Positions 35,172-45,413 of a stretch of DNA of 64,000 nt are shown here, piece by piece. The position numbers and the translations under genes are program-made. Position 1 is the stretch's first letter. Each line of letters starts with the position of its first letter. The stretch is from contig CALKJO010000009.1 of NCBI GenBank assembly GCA_937995825.1, positions 1-64,000 on the forward strand, in the 5' to 3' direction. The notes under the pieces were generated by a model. It made no database searches, was not told the origin of the DNA, and saw only the letters and a program-made list of their open reading frames with translations. Origin of the DNA: an uncultured Anaerolineae bacterium. Its GTDB lineage: Bacteria; Chloroflexota; Anaerolineae; Aggregatilineales; Phototrophicaceae.

Positions 35172-38100
35172 TCAGTCAGTCCCGGTTTGTCCGACTGGCT
35201 GTGCCTCGATGCTCAGTTTAGCTCCGAACACACGCGCGATCCGGTCATGCAGGGGCGCGAGCATGAGATACGCCACCGGCACAACCAGCAGCGTCAGCAG
35301 CGTGCTACTGAACAGTCCGCCGATCACCACTGTGCCAAGCTCCGCAGCAATGATCGCGCCCTCGCTCAAGCCGATGGCAAGCGGGAACAGCGCGCAGATC
35401 GTCGCCAGCGCCGTCATCAGGATTGGACGCAGGCGGCGCTCGCCCGCTTCAAGCAGCGCATCGCGCGCACTCATGCGACGCTCACGCTGGTTGGCTTGCA
35501 CTCGGTCGATCAATACGACCGCGTTGGTCACGACGATGCCGATCAACATCAACAGACCGATCATCGCCGAGATGCCAAGCACGCGGTTGGTCAGCGTCAG
35601 CAGCACCGCCGCGCCTACCGGCGCAACCACAATGCTGAGGATAATGTCCAGCCAATGCACTAGCGATCCAAAGGTGATGATCAGGATGATCACCACAATC
35701 GCAATCGCGATTCCCATCGCCACAAACAGATTGGCGAAGCCCTGCGTCTGCAGCTCAGTCTCGAAGCCTTCACTGATAGTGATCGACGGTGGGATGTTGG
35801 GAATGCTCATCACCGCCTCCTTAGCGCGCGCAGTCACACCAAGCGTGTTCTCCGTCTCCAGTTCGCCTGTATAGCGCACCGCCGGATTGCCATCGATGCG
35901 AATGATGGTTTGCGCGCCGTCACCTAGACCGCCTAAATTGCTGGTCACATTCGCCAGCCCTTCAACGTTGTTCAGCGTTTCGATGACCTGCGCGTTGATC
36001 GCCGCCACATCTTCCGGCTCGCCAGACAGCACCAGCGCAAACCCGCCGAAGCCCTGCTCGCTCAGCGATGCCGCTGAGACGACAACATTGCCCGCGCCGA
36101 AAATGCGCTCCGCGGCGGCGCGCACCTGCGCCGTCAACGGGTCGAGCAGCGACGAATTCTCCACCGCGACCGTGATCTGCGCCTCATTCTGCGCGATCTG
36201 ACCGCCGCCCAAGATCAAATCCTGAAGCCCCGTGCCGCCGCCGATGATGACCTGAACTGTGCCGATCTCCTCCTCAGGAATCTCCGTCTCCAGATACGCC
36301 TCAAACTGCTCCACCAGCGCATTGGTCTCGTTCATTGACGTGCCAGCCGGCAAACTGACATTGATGCTGATCTGCGGTTCACCGAAAGCAGGTAAGAACG
36401 CCTGTGGGCGTGTCCCGAACAGGATACCCCCGAAAATCAGCGACCCGAACGCAATGATCAAAACGATCAGCCGATGATTGAGCGCCCACCTCAGCACCGG
36501 TGCATAGACACGCTCAATCCAACCGCGCTTCTCATCATGCGCAATTTCACGCGCGTCCAGCAGCAGATACGCCATCACCGGGACAACCGTGATCGCGACG
36601 AGAAAGGATGACAACAGGGAATACGTCACCGCTAGACCAAACGGCAGGAAGAACTCGCCGATGATCCCGCCTGTCAATCCGAGCGGCAGGAAGACCACCA
36701 CCGTGATCAGTGTCGCCGCGAAAATCGCCACTGAGACATCGCGAGTCCCCGTGATGATCGCCTGACGACGGTCGCCACCCTCCTGCACCTGCCGGAAAAT
36801 ATTCTCCAGCACCACAATTGAGTCATCGACAACGCGCCCAATCGCCACTGTCAGACCCGACAGAGTCATGATATTGATGGTGATGCCTGGCGGGAATAAG
36901 CGCAGGATAAAGGTGAGCAGATCGGAGCCTTCAGCATAGGGCGCAAGCGCAGCATTCATCGCCGGCGGAATCCAGCGCATTAACGCAAACGCCATCAGCA
37001 CCGACAGCGGAATGCTAACCGCCGTCACCAGAGTGCTTCGCCACGCGGGATACGGCAGTCTGCCGGGGAAAATGATCACCAGCGCGCCAATCGCAATGCC
37101 AGCCAGCAGCAGCGTTCGCCAGACCACATCCGTATGTTCAAATGCAGCGTTCAAATCGCCGCCGTGATTTGGGGCTTGCGCTGCCACCAGCAGCCCAAGC
37201 AGCACTAAAAAGAGCGCGATCATGCCTGCGCCGACCATCGCCCGCCCACGGCGCGCCCAAGTCGATCCGCCGCTCAAGAAGATCAGGATGACGACCACTG
37301 CGAAGATCGCGCCGAGCAGCCCCTCACGAGTCACGCCGCTGATCGACTCTTCGATGAACGCCGCCTGCTGGAATCCGACCGAGATTGTGATCGAGTCGTC
37401 CGCATCATCAATCGCTCTCAGCGCGCGCTCGACAACATGATATGCCTCAACCGTATTGGCTTCCTTCGTCTTGAACACCACAAGCTGCAAGCTGTCATTA
37501 CCATTCGTGCGCGTCACCGTCGAGGTCGGGACAAATGGCTCTCCGCCCGAGGCGACCCGCTCCTGAACAGCTGCGGGCAGCGCCGCCAGCACATCGGGAG
37601 ACAGCAGGCGCAGCGCATCAATGCGCAGCAGATTGAGCAGATCAGGCTCGCGCGCGATCATATAATTGAGGGCTTCCAGCGACAATCCACCGTACAGATT
37701 AGGCGCAAACGCCAGCCCATTAGCGGAGTCGAAAAAGCTGTTCAGAAAATTGACCGGATCGGCGAAAAAGCGGAAGAAATCGTCCGCTGAGTCCAGCTCG
37801 ACGCCGATGAAGTCGCCGACAAACTGCCAGTCTGGATTGAGCGGCGGCGCATTCGGATCAGCAGGCGGCAGATCAGTCGTGTAAAGTGCCGCCAGCGCAT
37901 CCGCCGCTGAAGGGGCGCTGCCCGAAGCAATAGCAGCCACTCGCTCTATCAGCGCGCTGTCGCGCCCGACCAGCGCATCCGCTGGCAGCGCCGCTAGCAC
38001 CTCAGGAGCGAGCTTTTCGATGACCGCATCGCTCAAATTGGCATAAAAATTCGGCTCATGCAGCGCGAAATAACGCATCAGGACAGGTGAGAGGCTGTCG

Positions 38101-40055
38101 AACAGGCGCACTTCATAGCCCGCGAAGCGCTGCGGCACATTGTCGTTGATCGTGTTCAGCACCGCCGATGCCGCGCCATTGCCGATGCGCAGCACATCCT
38201 GACCATTGCGCAGCGGACTCTGCGCAAACTGTGGTCGCGCTGCAAGCGCGTCCCAGACTTGATCGAGCGGCGGGGCGATCTGCGGCTGTGCCAGCACGGC
38301 ATCGCTGAAGGCGGCGAAAACCTCGGTCGAGAGCGTCGGGATGAAAGTCGGATCATATTCGGCGATAAAAGCGACCGCCTCAGGACTGAGCAGCCCAAGC
38401 AGCGCATTCACATCGATGGGCAGAGTCGGGATTTCGGCGCCTGCGGGCAGCGCGCTCGGATTGGACAGCAGGATCAGAACGTTGAAAAACTGCGCCGCGC
38501 TCAATTCACCCGTTCCGCCCAGCTGCGCTGCAAACTGATCCGGCAGCCGCAGCCCGATCAGATCATCGGCGCTGTTCAGCTCAACCCCGATGAAGCTGCC
38601 GATCAGACTGAACTGCAGCGGCAGGCGCGGCCCGGTGGGGATTTCAATCTGTGTTGGAGCCTGCGTCTCAGCCTCGACAGGCGCAGTGTCAACCGAGGGA
38701 GCTGCCGCTGAAGCGAGCTGCGCAACCCCCTCACCCGACACGCTGAAGTTCGCCAGCGGCAGATCATCAAAGCTGAAGGTGATCAGCTGCGGCGGTGAGA
38801 TCCGCCAGGGCTGAGGCAGATCGACTGGGATCGGGGGAACAGCTTCACCGGTGATTGACTCAGCAAGCGCTCGCGCAGCCAGTTCATCGCGCGTAAATCC
38901 GTCCAGGCTGGCGATGAAGTCGTCCGGAAGCGCAGCGAACACCTCATCCGACATGGCAACCAGATGCTCAGCTTTGAAGTAATTCACCAGCGTCGGATCA
39001 ATCGCCAGCATGGTCTGGATGACCTGCGGAGTCAGATCATCGGTTTGCCCCAATGACCCGATAATCACGCCGGTTTCGCGGAAATTGTTCAGCACTGCGC
39101 CGAGATTGCGCGTCAGCGTGCGCATTTCGAGCAGATCGCGAGCGTCTTTGAAACGGTCGATCTGCCAGCTTTCAGGCAGCGGCGGAACGCCTGCTGGAAT
39201 GGTGAACGGCTGGCTGCTGAGCGCGTCAACCACGCTTTGATTCAGCCCACCTGTAATGCCAACTTTCGCGCTGACGACATTCCACACCGGCGCCGAAAGC
39301 TGAAGCAGCAGGCTGCGCGCGCTGCTCTCAGCGGCGGTTGTCGCTGGCAATACCCCGTTTTCATCCGGCAGCACTTGACCACCGCCGACCTGCACCCGCG
39401 CCACGCTCGGAAGACTCTCGAGGACAGGGACGATCTCCTGCTCGACCAACTGGCGCAGCGCCGAATCCTGTTCACTCGTGGCGCGCCGCTGTGAAGCCAG
39501 ATACGCCAGCACTTCCCGAACCGTCTCATCGGAGAACTGCGCCCAGGTCTCTGGGGCGAGCTGAAAGATAAAATTGCTGTCGCGTTCTGCTAGATAGATC
39601 AGCGTCTCCGAAGTCAGATCGCCCAGCAGTCGGGCAGCAAAAGCAGCGCTGTCCTCACCTGTGGGCGGAGCGATGCGGCGCAGAGGGAGTGGAAGCGCAT
39701 CGATAGCTGCCTGGATTCGTGCGCGCAGCCGCTCCTGATTCTGCCCAAAATCATTTCGAGCCGTAATGACCGTTCCAAATGCAGAAGTGGTCTGCGACTC
39801 AATATTGACAATTTCAGGAATGCTGGACAGCGCCGTCTCAATCGGTTCTGTCAGCACCGTGAGAATTTGCTCACCGGTCATGCCGCTTACCTGAGCGAGG
39901 ATGATCGTTTGCGGAAATGCGACCGAGGGGATCAGTTCCTGCTGAAGCTGAGTCACAGCGACTACGCCCGCAGCCGATACCAACACCATTAACGCCAGCG
40001 TGACTGCGCGGAACCGCAGCGAAAGACGTGCCAATCCACTAAAGACCGCTTTCAT
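35172..40055 (-). CDS. Very large RND-family efflux permease with repeated periplasmic insertion
   Basis: AcrB/HAE-type RND permeases are normally about 1,000-1,050 residues; this one has 1,627. The standard parts are present. TM1 lies at the N-terminus. The first extracytoplasmic domain opens with VTQLQQELIPSVAFPQTIIL. Helices follow with the proton-relay Asp-Asp (GRVVDDSIVVLENIFRQ). The second domain opens with GTRPQAFLPAFGEPQISINV, and a final helix bundle follows. The extra length is in the first extracytoplasmic loop, residues about 140-840, which carries a five-fold repeat described separately. Gram-negative pumps need adaptor and outer-membrane partners; none is encoded nearby, so it may act alone. 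No clear ribosome site; start ATG 40055 precedes TM1. Confidence 0.85.
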   Translation of the reverse strand: MKAVFSGLARLSLRFRAVTLALMVLVSAAGVVAVTQLQQELIPSVAFPQTIILAQVSGMTGEQILTVLTEPIETALSSIPEIVNIESQTTSAFGTVITARNDFGQNQERLRARIQAAIDALPLPLRRIAPPTGEDSAAFAARLLGDLTSETLIYLAERDSNFIFQLAPETWAQFSDETVREVLAYLASQRRATSEQDSALRQLVEQEIVPVLESLPSVARVQVGGGQVLPDENGVLPATTAAESSARSLLLQLSAPVWNVVSAKVGITGGLNQSVVDALSSQPFTIPAGVPPLPESWQIDRFKDARDLLEMRTLTRNLGAVLNNFRETGVIIGSLGQTDDLTPQVIQTMLAIDPTLVNYFKAEHLVAMSDEVFAALPDDFIASLDGFTRDELAARALAESITGEAVPPIPVDLPQPWRISPPQLITFSFDDLPLANFSVSGEGVAQLASAAAPSVDTAPVEAETQAPTQIEIPTGPRLPLQFSLIGSFIGVELNSADDLIGLRLPDQFAAQLGGTGELSAAQFFNVLILLSNPSALPAGAEIPTLPIDVNALLGLLSPEAVAFIAEYDPTFIPTLSTEVFAAFSDAVLAQPQIAPPLDQVWDALAARPQFAQSPLRNGQDVLRIGNGAASAVLNTINDNVPQRFAGYEVRLFDSLSPVLMRYFALHEPNFYANLSDAVIEKLAPEVLAALPADALVGRDSALIERVAAIASGSAPSAADALAALYTTDLPPADPNAPPLNPDWQFVGDFIGVELDSADDFFRFFADPVNFLNSFFDSANGLAFAPNLYGGLSLEALNYMIAREPDLLNLLRIDALRLLSPDVLAALPAAVQERVASGGEPFVPTSTVTRTNGNDSLQLVVFKTKEANTVEAYHVVERALRAIDDADDSITISVGFQQAAFIEESISGVTREGLLGAIFAVVVILIFLSGGSTWARRGRAMVGAGMIALFLVLLGLLVAAQAPNHGGDLNAAFEHTDVVWRTLLLAGIAIGALVIIFPGRLPYPAWRSTLVTAVSIPLSVLMAFALMRWIPPAMNAALAPYAEGSDLLTFILRLFPPGITINIMTLSGLTVAIGRVVDDSIVVLENIFRQVQEGGDRRQAIITGTRDVSVAIFAATLITVVVFLPLGLTGGIIGEFFLPFGLAVTYSLLSSFLVAITVVPVMAYLLLDAREIAHDEKRGWIERVYAPVLRWALNHRLIVLIIAFGSLIFGGILFGTRPQAFLPAFGEPQISINVSLPAGTSMNETNALVEQFEAYLETEIPEEEIGTVQVIIGGGTGLQDLILGGGQIAQNEAQITVAVENSSLLDPLTAQVRAAAERIFGAGNVVVSAASLSEQGFGGFALVLSGEPEDVAAINAQVIETLNNVEGLANVTSNLGGLGDGAQTIIRIDGNPAVRYTGELETENTLGVTARAKEAVMSIPNIPPSITISEGFETELQTQGFANLFVAMGIAIAIVVIILIITFGSLVHWLDIILSIVVAPVGAAVLLTLTNRVLGISAMIGLLMLIGIVVTNAVVLIDRVQANQRERRMSARDALLEAGERRLRPILMTALATICALFPLAIGLSEGAIIAAELGTVVIGGLFSSTLLTLLVVPVAYLMLAPLHDRIARVFGAKLSIEAQPVGQTGTD
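37554..39620 (-). repeat. Five divergent repeats in the extracytoplasmic insertion of the RND permease
   Basis: Within residues 146-834 of the permease a motif of about 40 residues recurs five times, starting near 146, 341, 556, 655 and 791. Pattern: L-S/T-x-E/Q-x-L...xDP/EP-x-h then L-S-x-E/D-V-h-A-A-L-P. Clear examples are LSPEAVAFIAEYDPTF, LAPEVLAALPADAL and LSPDVLAALPAAV. Between copies lie related blocks, for example GSFIGVELNSADD (486-498) and GDFIGVELDSADD (747-759). The repeats are too diverged for recent expansion. Confidence 0.7.
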
Positions 40056-40174
40056 AGAATTTGCTCCATGTTGTGACGGAGTGGAATTGCTCTACAGATC
40101 ACAGATATTGTACGCAAACATTGGAATTAAAAAGTGGAAGTTTCGATGAGAAAACCCTGCCGTGACGTGCAAAC

Positions 40175-40432
40175 GTGCCGCCTCGGCTTCTCACTCTAGC
40201 AAAAAATCTCACCATCATTATCAACAAGTTCTTCACGCAGATGCTGGAAATTCTCGCTAACCGCGATGGAACGCGGCTCAAATTTGCTAGCGATGCGCTA
40301 CTGGCGTTCTTCCTAGCGCGTGACGACTGGACTCTGAATGTTGGATACGTCGTGCGCACGATGAGCCAGTTTCAGCTTCGCAATCAAGCGACAGAGGAAG
40401 CGGTTTACAGGAGTCCTGCGCGAATCTGGTAG
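40175..40432 (+). pseudogene. Remnant of a class III nucleotidyl cyclase
   Basis: This 85-residue open frame in the RND-rpoC gap reads INKFFTQMLEILANRDGTRL then KFASDALLAFF. That matches the core of class III adenylate/guanylate cyclases (KFxGDxxLAxF), with the second metal Asp kept and the Gly changed to Ser. The preceding metal-binding part and everything after about 30 further residues are missing. It has only a GTG with no ribosome site. It is best read as a decayed fragment and not an expressed gene. The rest of 40056-40751 holds the rpoC promoters. Confidence 0.55.
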
Positions 40433-40511
40433 ATCAAACTGCACAGCGCCGCCTGCCTTCTACACGCGGACACGCGCAAATTCACGCTGAAATCATCCAG
40501 ACACAGGCTGC

Positions 40512-40540
40512 TTGATCAAAGCGCAAGCCCATGCTACACT
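40512..40540 (+). promoter_or_regulatory. Upstream rpoC promoter (P1)
   Basis: TTGATC (40512-40517), 17 nt, TACACT (40535-40540). About 200 nt before the rpoC start. Confidence 0.45.
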
Positions 40541-40605
40541 TCGTCTGGAAGTAGGTATGATGCATACTGCTTAAACAGCGCCATTTATTCTCCGCATCAC
40601 TCTCC

Positions 40606-40634
40606 TTTACAAATCAAGGTGAGTCTGTTATAAT
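40606..40634 (+). promoter_or_regulatory. Main rpoC promoter (P2)
   Basis: TTTACA (40606-40611), 17 nt, perfect TATAAT (40629-40634), giving a leader of about 110 nt. This is the best sigma-70-like promoter in the window. Confidence 0.7.
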
Positions 40635-40751
40635 TTTCTGGCTGGTATCTCCCATTGTAATCATAAGCACAGCCACTTGGATGTGCAGTTCGGCAGCATC
40701 GACTATCCATCAATTGAATCCGGTTTAGCTTAGCGCGTAGGAGGACCCGCC

Positions 40752-43700
40752 TTGGAGGCGAAAGATTTCAGCGCACTGCGCGTCAGCCTTGCTTCGCCCG
40801 AACAAATTCTATCGTGGTCATATGGCGAAGTATTAAAGCCCGAAACAATCAATTACCGCCGCTTGCGCCCCGAAAAAGACGGCTTGTTCTGCGAAGCCAT
40901 TTTCGGACCGACACGGGATTGGCAGTGTTACTGTGGCAAATACAAGAACATCCGCTACAAAGGGATAATCTGCGACAAGTGCGGCGTGGAAGTGACGCGC
41001 TCCTCGGTGCGCCGCGAGCGCATGGGGCATATTAGCCTGGCTGCGCCGGTCGCGCATGTCTGGTATACGCGCCGTGTCCCCAGCTATCTGGGTCTACTGC
41101 TCGACATTAGCCGCCGTAATCTAGACCGCGTCCTCTATTTTGCTCAATATGTCATCACCAGTATCGATGAAGAAGCCCGCAGCAAAGCGCTGGCGCGTAT
41201 TGAGCGAGAGCTTCAGCAGAAAGAACAAGCGCTCAGCGGGGAAATTGATGATCAGATGGCGATGATCGAAGCGCAGCGCCAAACGTTGATGCATGAGATC
41301 GAAGAGCAAACGCGCCAGATCAATCGTCACTACGAGGACGAGCTTTCCCGCCTGAGCGATGAGGTCATCCGCGAGGCGAAGAGCGTCCAGGCGCGCTTGG
41401 AAGCGCTCTTCGGACAGCCGGCGACGACGGATATTGATTTTCCCAGCGCTAACGCATTGATCGTCCTCAAAGGTGAGGTGGTAGACAGCTTTCACCTGAC
41501 CCGTGTTCAGATGATCGTCAATGAGCGGCTTAACAGCCTGCAATCCGAAATTGACGAGATGCGCCGCAACGATATTCTCGCGCTCAACGAGGAAGCCGAA
41601 ATCAGCGCAATTGTAATGCCAGCAGAGATCCAAGATCAGATGAATGAAGTCACTGAGCGCATTCGCGCGCTGCGCCAGAACGCGGAGAAAACGCGCGCTG
41701 AGCTGACTGAACTGCATGTGTTGCAATTTCTGACGGAAACACGCTATCGCGAGCTGCGTCAGAAATTCGGCAATGTCTTTCAGGCAAGCATGGGCGCTGA
41801 GGCGTTTTACGACATCCTGCGGACGCTCAGTCTGGAGAAAATGGCGGCTGAACTCTGGCAAGAGATTCGCACGACCAAATCGAAACAGCGCAAGAAGAAG
41901 GCGACCAAGCGTCTGCGCGTTGTTGAAAGCCTGCGCAAGAGCGAGAACCGCCCAGAATGGATGATTCTAACGGTGCTGCCGGTCATCCCGCCTGATCTGC
42001 GCCCGATGGTGCAGTTGGATGGCGGTCGTTTCGCCACCAGCGACCTGAACGACTTGTATCGCCGCGTGATCAACCGGAACAATCGCCTCAAGCATCTGCT
42101 GGAACTCGGCGCGCCGGATGTGATCGTGCGCAATGAGAAACGGATGCTTCAAGAAGCGGTGGACAGCCTGATCGACAACAGCCAGCGCGGAAAAGCGCTC
42201 AGCCGCCGTGGACGGCGCGAGCTGAAGTCCTTAAGCGACATGCTCAAGGGCAAGAAAGGACGGTTCCGCCGCAATCTGCTCGGCAAGCGCGTGGACTACA
42301 GCGGGCGCTCGGTCATTGTGGTTGGACCCAAGCTCAAGCTCAACCAGTGCGGTCTGCCCAAGACGATGGCGCTTGAACTGTATCGTCCATTCGTGATCAG
42401 CCGATTGGTCAAGTACAACTATGCCAGCAATGTCAAAGGTGCAAAGCGCATTATCGAGCGTGAGCGCCCGGAAGTCTGGGAAGTGCTGGAAGAGGTGATT
42501 AAAGAGCGTCCGGTGCTGCTTAACCGCGCGCCAACGCTGCATCGGCTCGGCATCCAAGCATTTGAGCCGCAGTTGGTGGAAGGCAAAGCGATTCAGATTC
42601 ACCCGCTCGTCTGCTCAGCGTTCAACGCCGACTTTGACGGAGATCAGATGGCGGTTCACGTGCCGCTGAGCGAGAAAGCTGTTCAGGAAGCGCGTGAACT
42701 GATGATGAGCAACCGCAATCTGCTCAAACCCGCCGATGGACAGCCGATTGTCGGCCCATCGAAGGACATGGTTCTCGGCATTTACTACCTGACGATGGAT
42801 CCAACAGTCGACATCCTGACGCGCCCTGATCGCGCCGACGAATTCCGCCGGATGGAGTCGCTCAATCATCCAAACGTCCGCGTGGGTGTGGCGATGCGCA
42901 GCAACGGCTACTATTATGCGCTTCAGCACCCCCATTTGAATGTAGTCGTCTTCGAACGAACAGTGCAGCAGGTCGAAGGCAGCAAGCCAAAAGAGATCGA
43001 GTCGGCTGTAGATCGGACGCTGCGAGCCGTGGCGGAAGGCGAAGTCGATTGTATGCTCGCCAACGCCCATGAGATTATGAAGCTGCTGCGTAAACAGAAG
43101 CGCGCTGATGAATTCGTCCTCTCAAACCTGACTGAGCGCCGGATGGTTGTCGATCTGAACGAGGTGGAGTATCTGTACAACCTCGGCATGGTTGGGCTGC
43201 ATACGCCCATTCTGCTCGGCAATTACTACGATGGGCGCAGCGCACAGGAAACACCGGAACCGACCACCGTCGGACGGGCGCTGTTCAACCGGATTCTGCC
43301 TGACGATGTGCGTTTCGTTCAGGAAACGCTCGACAAGAAGAAGCTGCAAACTCTTGTCGATAAATGCTATCGCAAGTTCGGACCGGAAATCACCACCGAC
43401 ATCGTTGATGGCATCAAGGACATGGGCTTCGAATTTGCCACGATTTCCGGCACGACCATTGCAGTCACTGACCTTACTATCCCTGAAGAGCGAAACCGCA
43501 TTCTGTCGGAAGCGGAGGCGGTAGTTGAGCGCGCTGAGCGTGACTTCCGGCGCGGTCTGATGACTGAAGAGGAGCGCTACCAGCGAACGGTCGATGTCTG
43601 GAACAATGCCAAAGATCGTCTCCAAGACCTGATCAAAGAGACGCTTAATCCTTACGGACCGATCGCGGTCATGGCGATCTCCGGCTCGACCAAAGGCGGT

Positions 43701-45356
43701 TTCGGTCCGATCACGCAGCTTGCTGGTATGCGCGGTCTGATGGCAGACCCGTCCGGTCGCATCATCGACCTGCCCATCCGCAGCCATTTCCGCGAAGGGC
43801 TGACCGCGCTCGAATATTTCATCAGCACGCACGGCGCGCGCAAAGGTCTGGCAGACACGGCGCTGCGCACCGCCGACGCGGGCTATCTGACGCGCCGCCT
43901 AGTCGATGTCGCTCAGGACATGATCATCAACCGCACCGACTGCGGCACGGAAGCGGGCTTGTGGATTCGCCGCGCCGACAAGATCGCTGACCAGACGCTC
44001 GCCGAGCGCATTGTTGGACGCTGCGCCGCTGCCGATCACTATGATCCGGATACGGGCGAACTGATCGTCGCCCGCAACGGCATGATCGACGAGGATATTG
44101 CAGAACGCTTCCAGAACCATCCCAAAATCTCGGAAGTCTACGTCCGCAGCCCCATGACCTGCGCGCTCATTCACGGCATCTGCGCGCTTTGCTACGGGCG
44201 CGATCTCGGACGCGGTGAGATGGTCGAGATCGGAACAGCGGTCGGCATTATCGCCGCGCAGTCCATCGGCGAGCCAGGCACGCAGCTCACGCTGCGCACG
44301 TTCCACACCGGCGGCACGGCGCAGGCGAGCGGTGACATCACCAGTGGTCTGCCCCGCGTCGAAGAGCTGTTCGAGGCACGTAAGAAGCCGAAAGGCGAAG
44401 CGGTTGTCACCGATATTGCCGGGACACTGCGCCTGAGCAAGCGCGACGGCGTTCGCATCGCGACCGTGATCAACAGCGAGGTCATAAGCGAGAAATACGA
44501 AATTCCAGCGGGGTCTGAACTGCGCATTCACGATGAGGCGGAGGTGCAGCCGGGCGATATTCTCGCCTTCAACGAGGATACAGGCGAAAAAGTTGTCGCG
44601 CATATGGCAGGAACCATCCATATCGAAATTGATAATGACTCTGCCATGCGCCGTCCAATCCTGTATCTGCGCGCAGAGCGCCGCCAAGAAGTCGAATATG
44701 AAATCCCGTCAAGCGCGCGTCTCGTTCAGGAAGCCTTTGACGGTGCGCAGGTCTACGCGGGTCAGCAGCTTACGGAAGGCTCGAAGAATCCGCATCGGAT
44801 TCTGCGCATTCAAGGCGCAGAAGCGACCGCGCTGTATCTGTTGGCAGAAGTGCAGGATGTTTATCGCAAGCAAGGTGTGAACATCGCGGATAAGCACTTC
44901 GAGATCATCATCCGCAAGATGCTCTCTCGCGTTCAGATCACCAAGAGCGGCGACAGTGAGCTGCTGCCGGGCGAGCTGATCGACCGGCTCCAGTTGATCG
45001 ACATCAACCAGAAGCTGATCGCAGCGGGTAAAGACCCAGCGGCAGGTGTGCCGGTGCTTTTGGGAGTCACCAAGGCAGCGCTCACCACCGACAGCTTCTT
45101 ATCAGCAGCGAGTTTCCAGCACACGATTCGCGTGCTGGCAGGCGCAGCCATTGAGGGCAAACTCGACAATCTGTACGGGTTGAAGGAAAACGTCATCATC
45201 GGCAAGCTGATCCCCGCCGGCACAGGCTTCCACACCTATCAGGATCGCGAGCTGATCGCGCCGAATGTCACGCTCGAACAGCAGGGCGCGCTCGACGCTG
45301 ACGCCGAGAGCTTCGACGACTACAGCGATATCGAAGAAGAAACCACCGGAGCATAA
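40752..45356 (+). CDS. rpoC: DNA-directed RNA polymerase subunit beta'
   Basis: RpoC is the largest catalytic subunit of RNA polymerase. It has 1,534 residues from TTG 40752, which follows AGGAGG by 8 nt. The N-terminal zinc site (CYCGKYKN and ICDKCG, near 59-80), the Mg-binding NADFDGD (625-631), the bridge-helix/trigger-loop region and the second zinc cluster ([21 protein letters not shown]) are intact. NADFDGD comes about 165 residues later than in E. coli because of a largely coiled-coil insertion at about 145-330, rich in Glu, Gln and Arg, as seen in Chloroflexota. rpoB, normally just upstream, is absent: upstream lie only a pseudogene and a divergent RND gene. rpoC has its own promoters and terminator. 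Confidence 0.98.
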   Translation: MEAKDFSALRVSLASPEQILSWSYGEVLKPETINYRRLRPEKDGLFCEAIFGPTRDWQCYCGKYKNIRYKGIICDKCGVEVTRSSVRRERMGHISLAAPVAHVWYTRRVPSYLGLLLDISRRNLDRVLYFAQYVITSIDEEARSKALARIERELQQKEQALSGEIDDQMAMIEAQRQTLMHEIEEQTRQINRHYEDELSRLSDEVIREAKSVQARLEALFGQPATTDIDFPSANALIVLKGEVVDSFHLTRVQMIVNERLNSLQSEIDEMRRNDILALNEEAEISAIVMPAEIQDQMNEVTERIRALRQNAEKTRAELTELHVLQFLTETRYRELRQKFGNVFQASMGAEAFYDILRTLSLEKMAAELWQEIRTTKSKQRKKKATKRLRVVESLRKSENRPEWMILTVLPVIPPDLRPMVQLDGGRFATSDLNDLYRRVINRNNRLKHLLELGAPDVIVRNEKRMLQEAVDSLIDNSQRGKALSRRGRRELKSLSDMLKGKKGRFRRNLLGKRVDYSGRSVIVVGPKLKLNQCGLPKTMALELYRPFVISRLVKYNYASNVKGAKRIIERERPEVWEVLEEVIKERPVLLNRAPTLHRLGIQAFEPQLVEGKAIQIHPLVCSAFNADFDGDQMAVHVPLSEKAVQEARELMMSNRNLLKPADGQPIVGPSKDMVLGIYYLTMDPTVDILTRPDRADEFRRMESLNHPNVRVGVAMRSNGYYYALQHPHLNVVVFERTVQQVEGSKPKEIESAVDRTLRAVAEGEVDCMLANAHEIMKLLRKQKRADEFVLSNLTERRMVVDLNEVEYLYNLGMVGLHTPILLGNYYDGRSAQETPEPTTVGRALFNRILPDDVRFVQETLDKKKLQTLVDKCYRKFGPEITTDIVDGIKDMGFEFATISGTTIAVTDLTIPEERNRILSEAEAVVERAERDFRRGLMTEEERYQRTVDVWNNAKDRLQDLIKETLNPYGPIAVMAISGSTKGGFGPITQLAGMRGLMADPSGRIIDLPIRSHFREGLTALEYFISTHGARKGLADTALRTADAGYLTRRLVDVAQDMIINRTDCGTEAGLWIRRADKIADQTLAERIVGRCAAADHYDPDTGELIVARNGMIDEDIAERFQNHPKISEVYVRSPMTCALIHGICALCYGRDLGRGEMVEIGTAVGIIAAQSIGEPGTQLTLRTFHTGGTAQASGDITSGLPRVEELFEARKKPKGEAVVTDIAGTLRLSKRDGVRIATVINSEVISEKYEIPAGSELRIHDEAEVQPGDILAFNEDTGEKVVAHMAGTIHIEIDNDSAMRRPILYLRAERRQEVEYEIPSSARLVQEAFDGAQVYAGQQLTEGSKNPHRILRIQGAEATALYLLAEVQDVYRKQGVNIADKHFEIIIRKMLSRVQITKSGDSELLPGELIDRLQLIDINQKLIAAGKDPAAGVPVLLGVTKAALTTDSFLSAASFQHTIRVLAGAAIEGKLDNLYGLKENVIIGKLIPAGTGFHTYQDRELIAPNVTLEQQGALDADAESFDDYSDIEEETTGA

Positions 45357-45368
45357 CTCTGCTCAGAG

Positions 45369-45408
45369 TCACAAAAGGCGCTGACCGGATGGTCAGCGCC
45401 TTTTGTGA
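45369..45408. terminator. Bidirectional terminator after rpoC
   Basis: An 18-bp perfect stem: TCACAAAAGGCGCTGACC (45369-45386) with GGTCAGCGCCTTTTGTGA (45391-45408), loop GGAT. The TTTT and AAAA ends sit inside the stem, so it can work for rpoC and for the convergent glycosidase gene. Confidence 0.9.
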
Positions 45409-45413
45409 TCGGC

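Noticed and set aside
40099-40359. An 86-codon minus-strand frame in the RND-rpoC gap
   Set aside because: It is the antisense of the cyclase remnant, with no ribosome site or recognisable domain.
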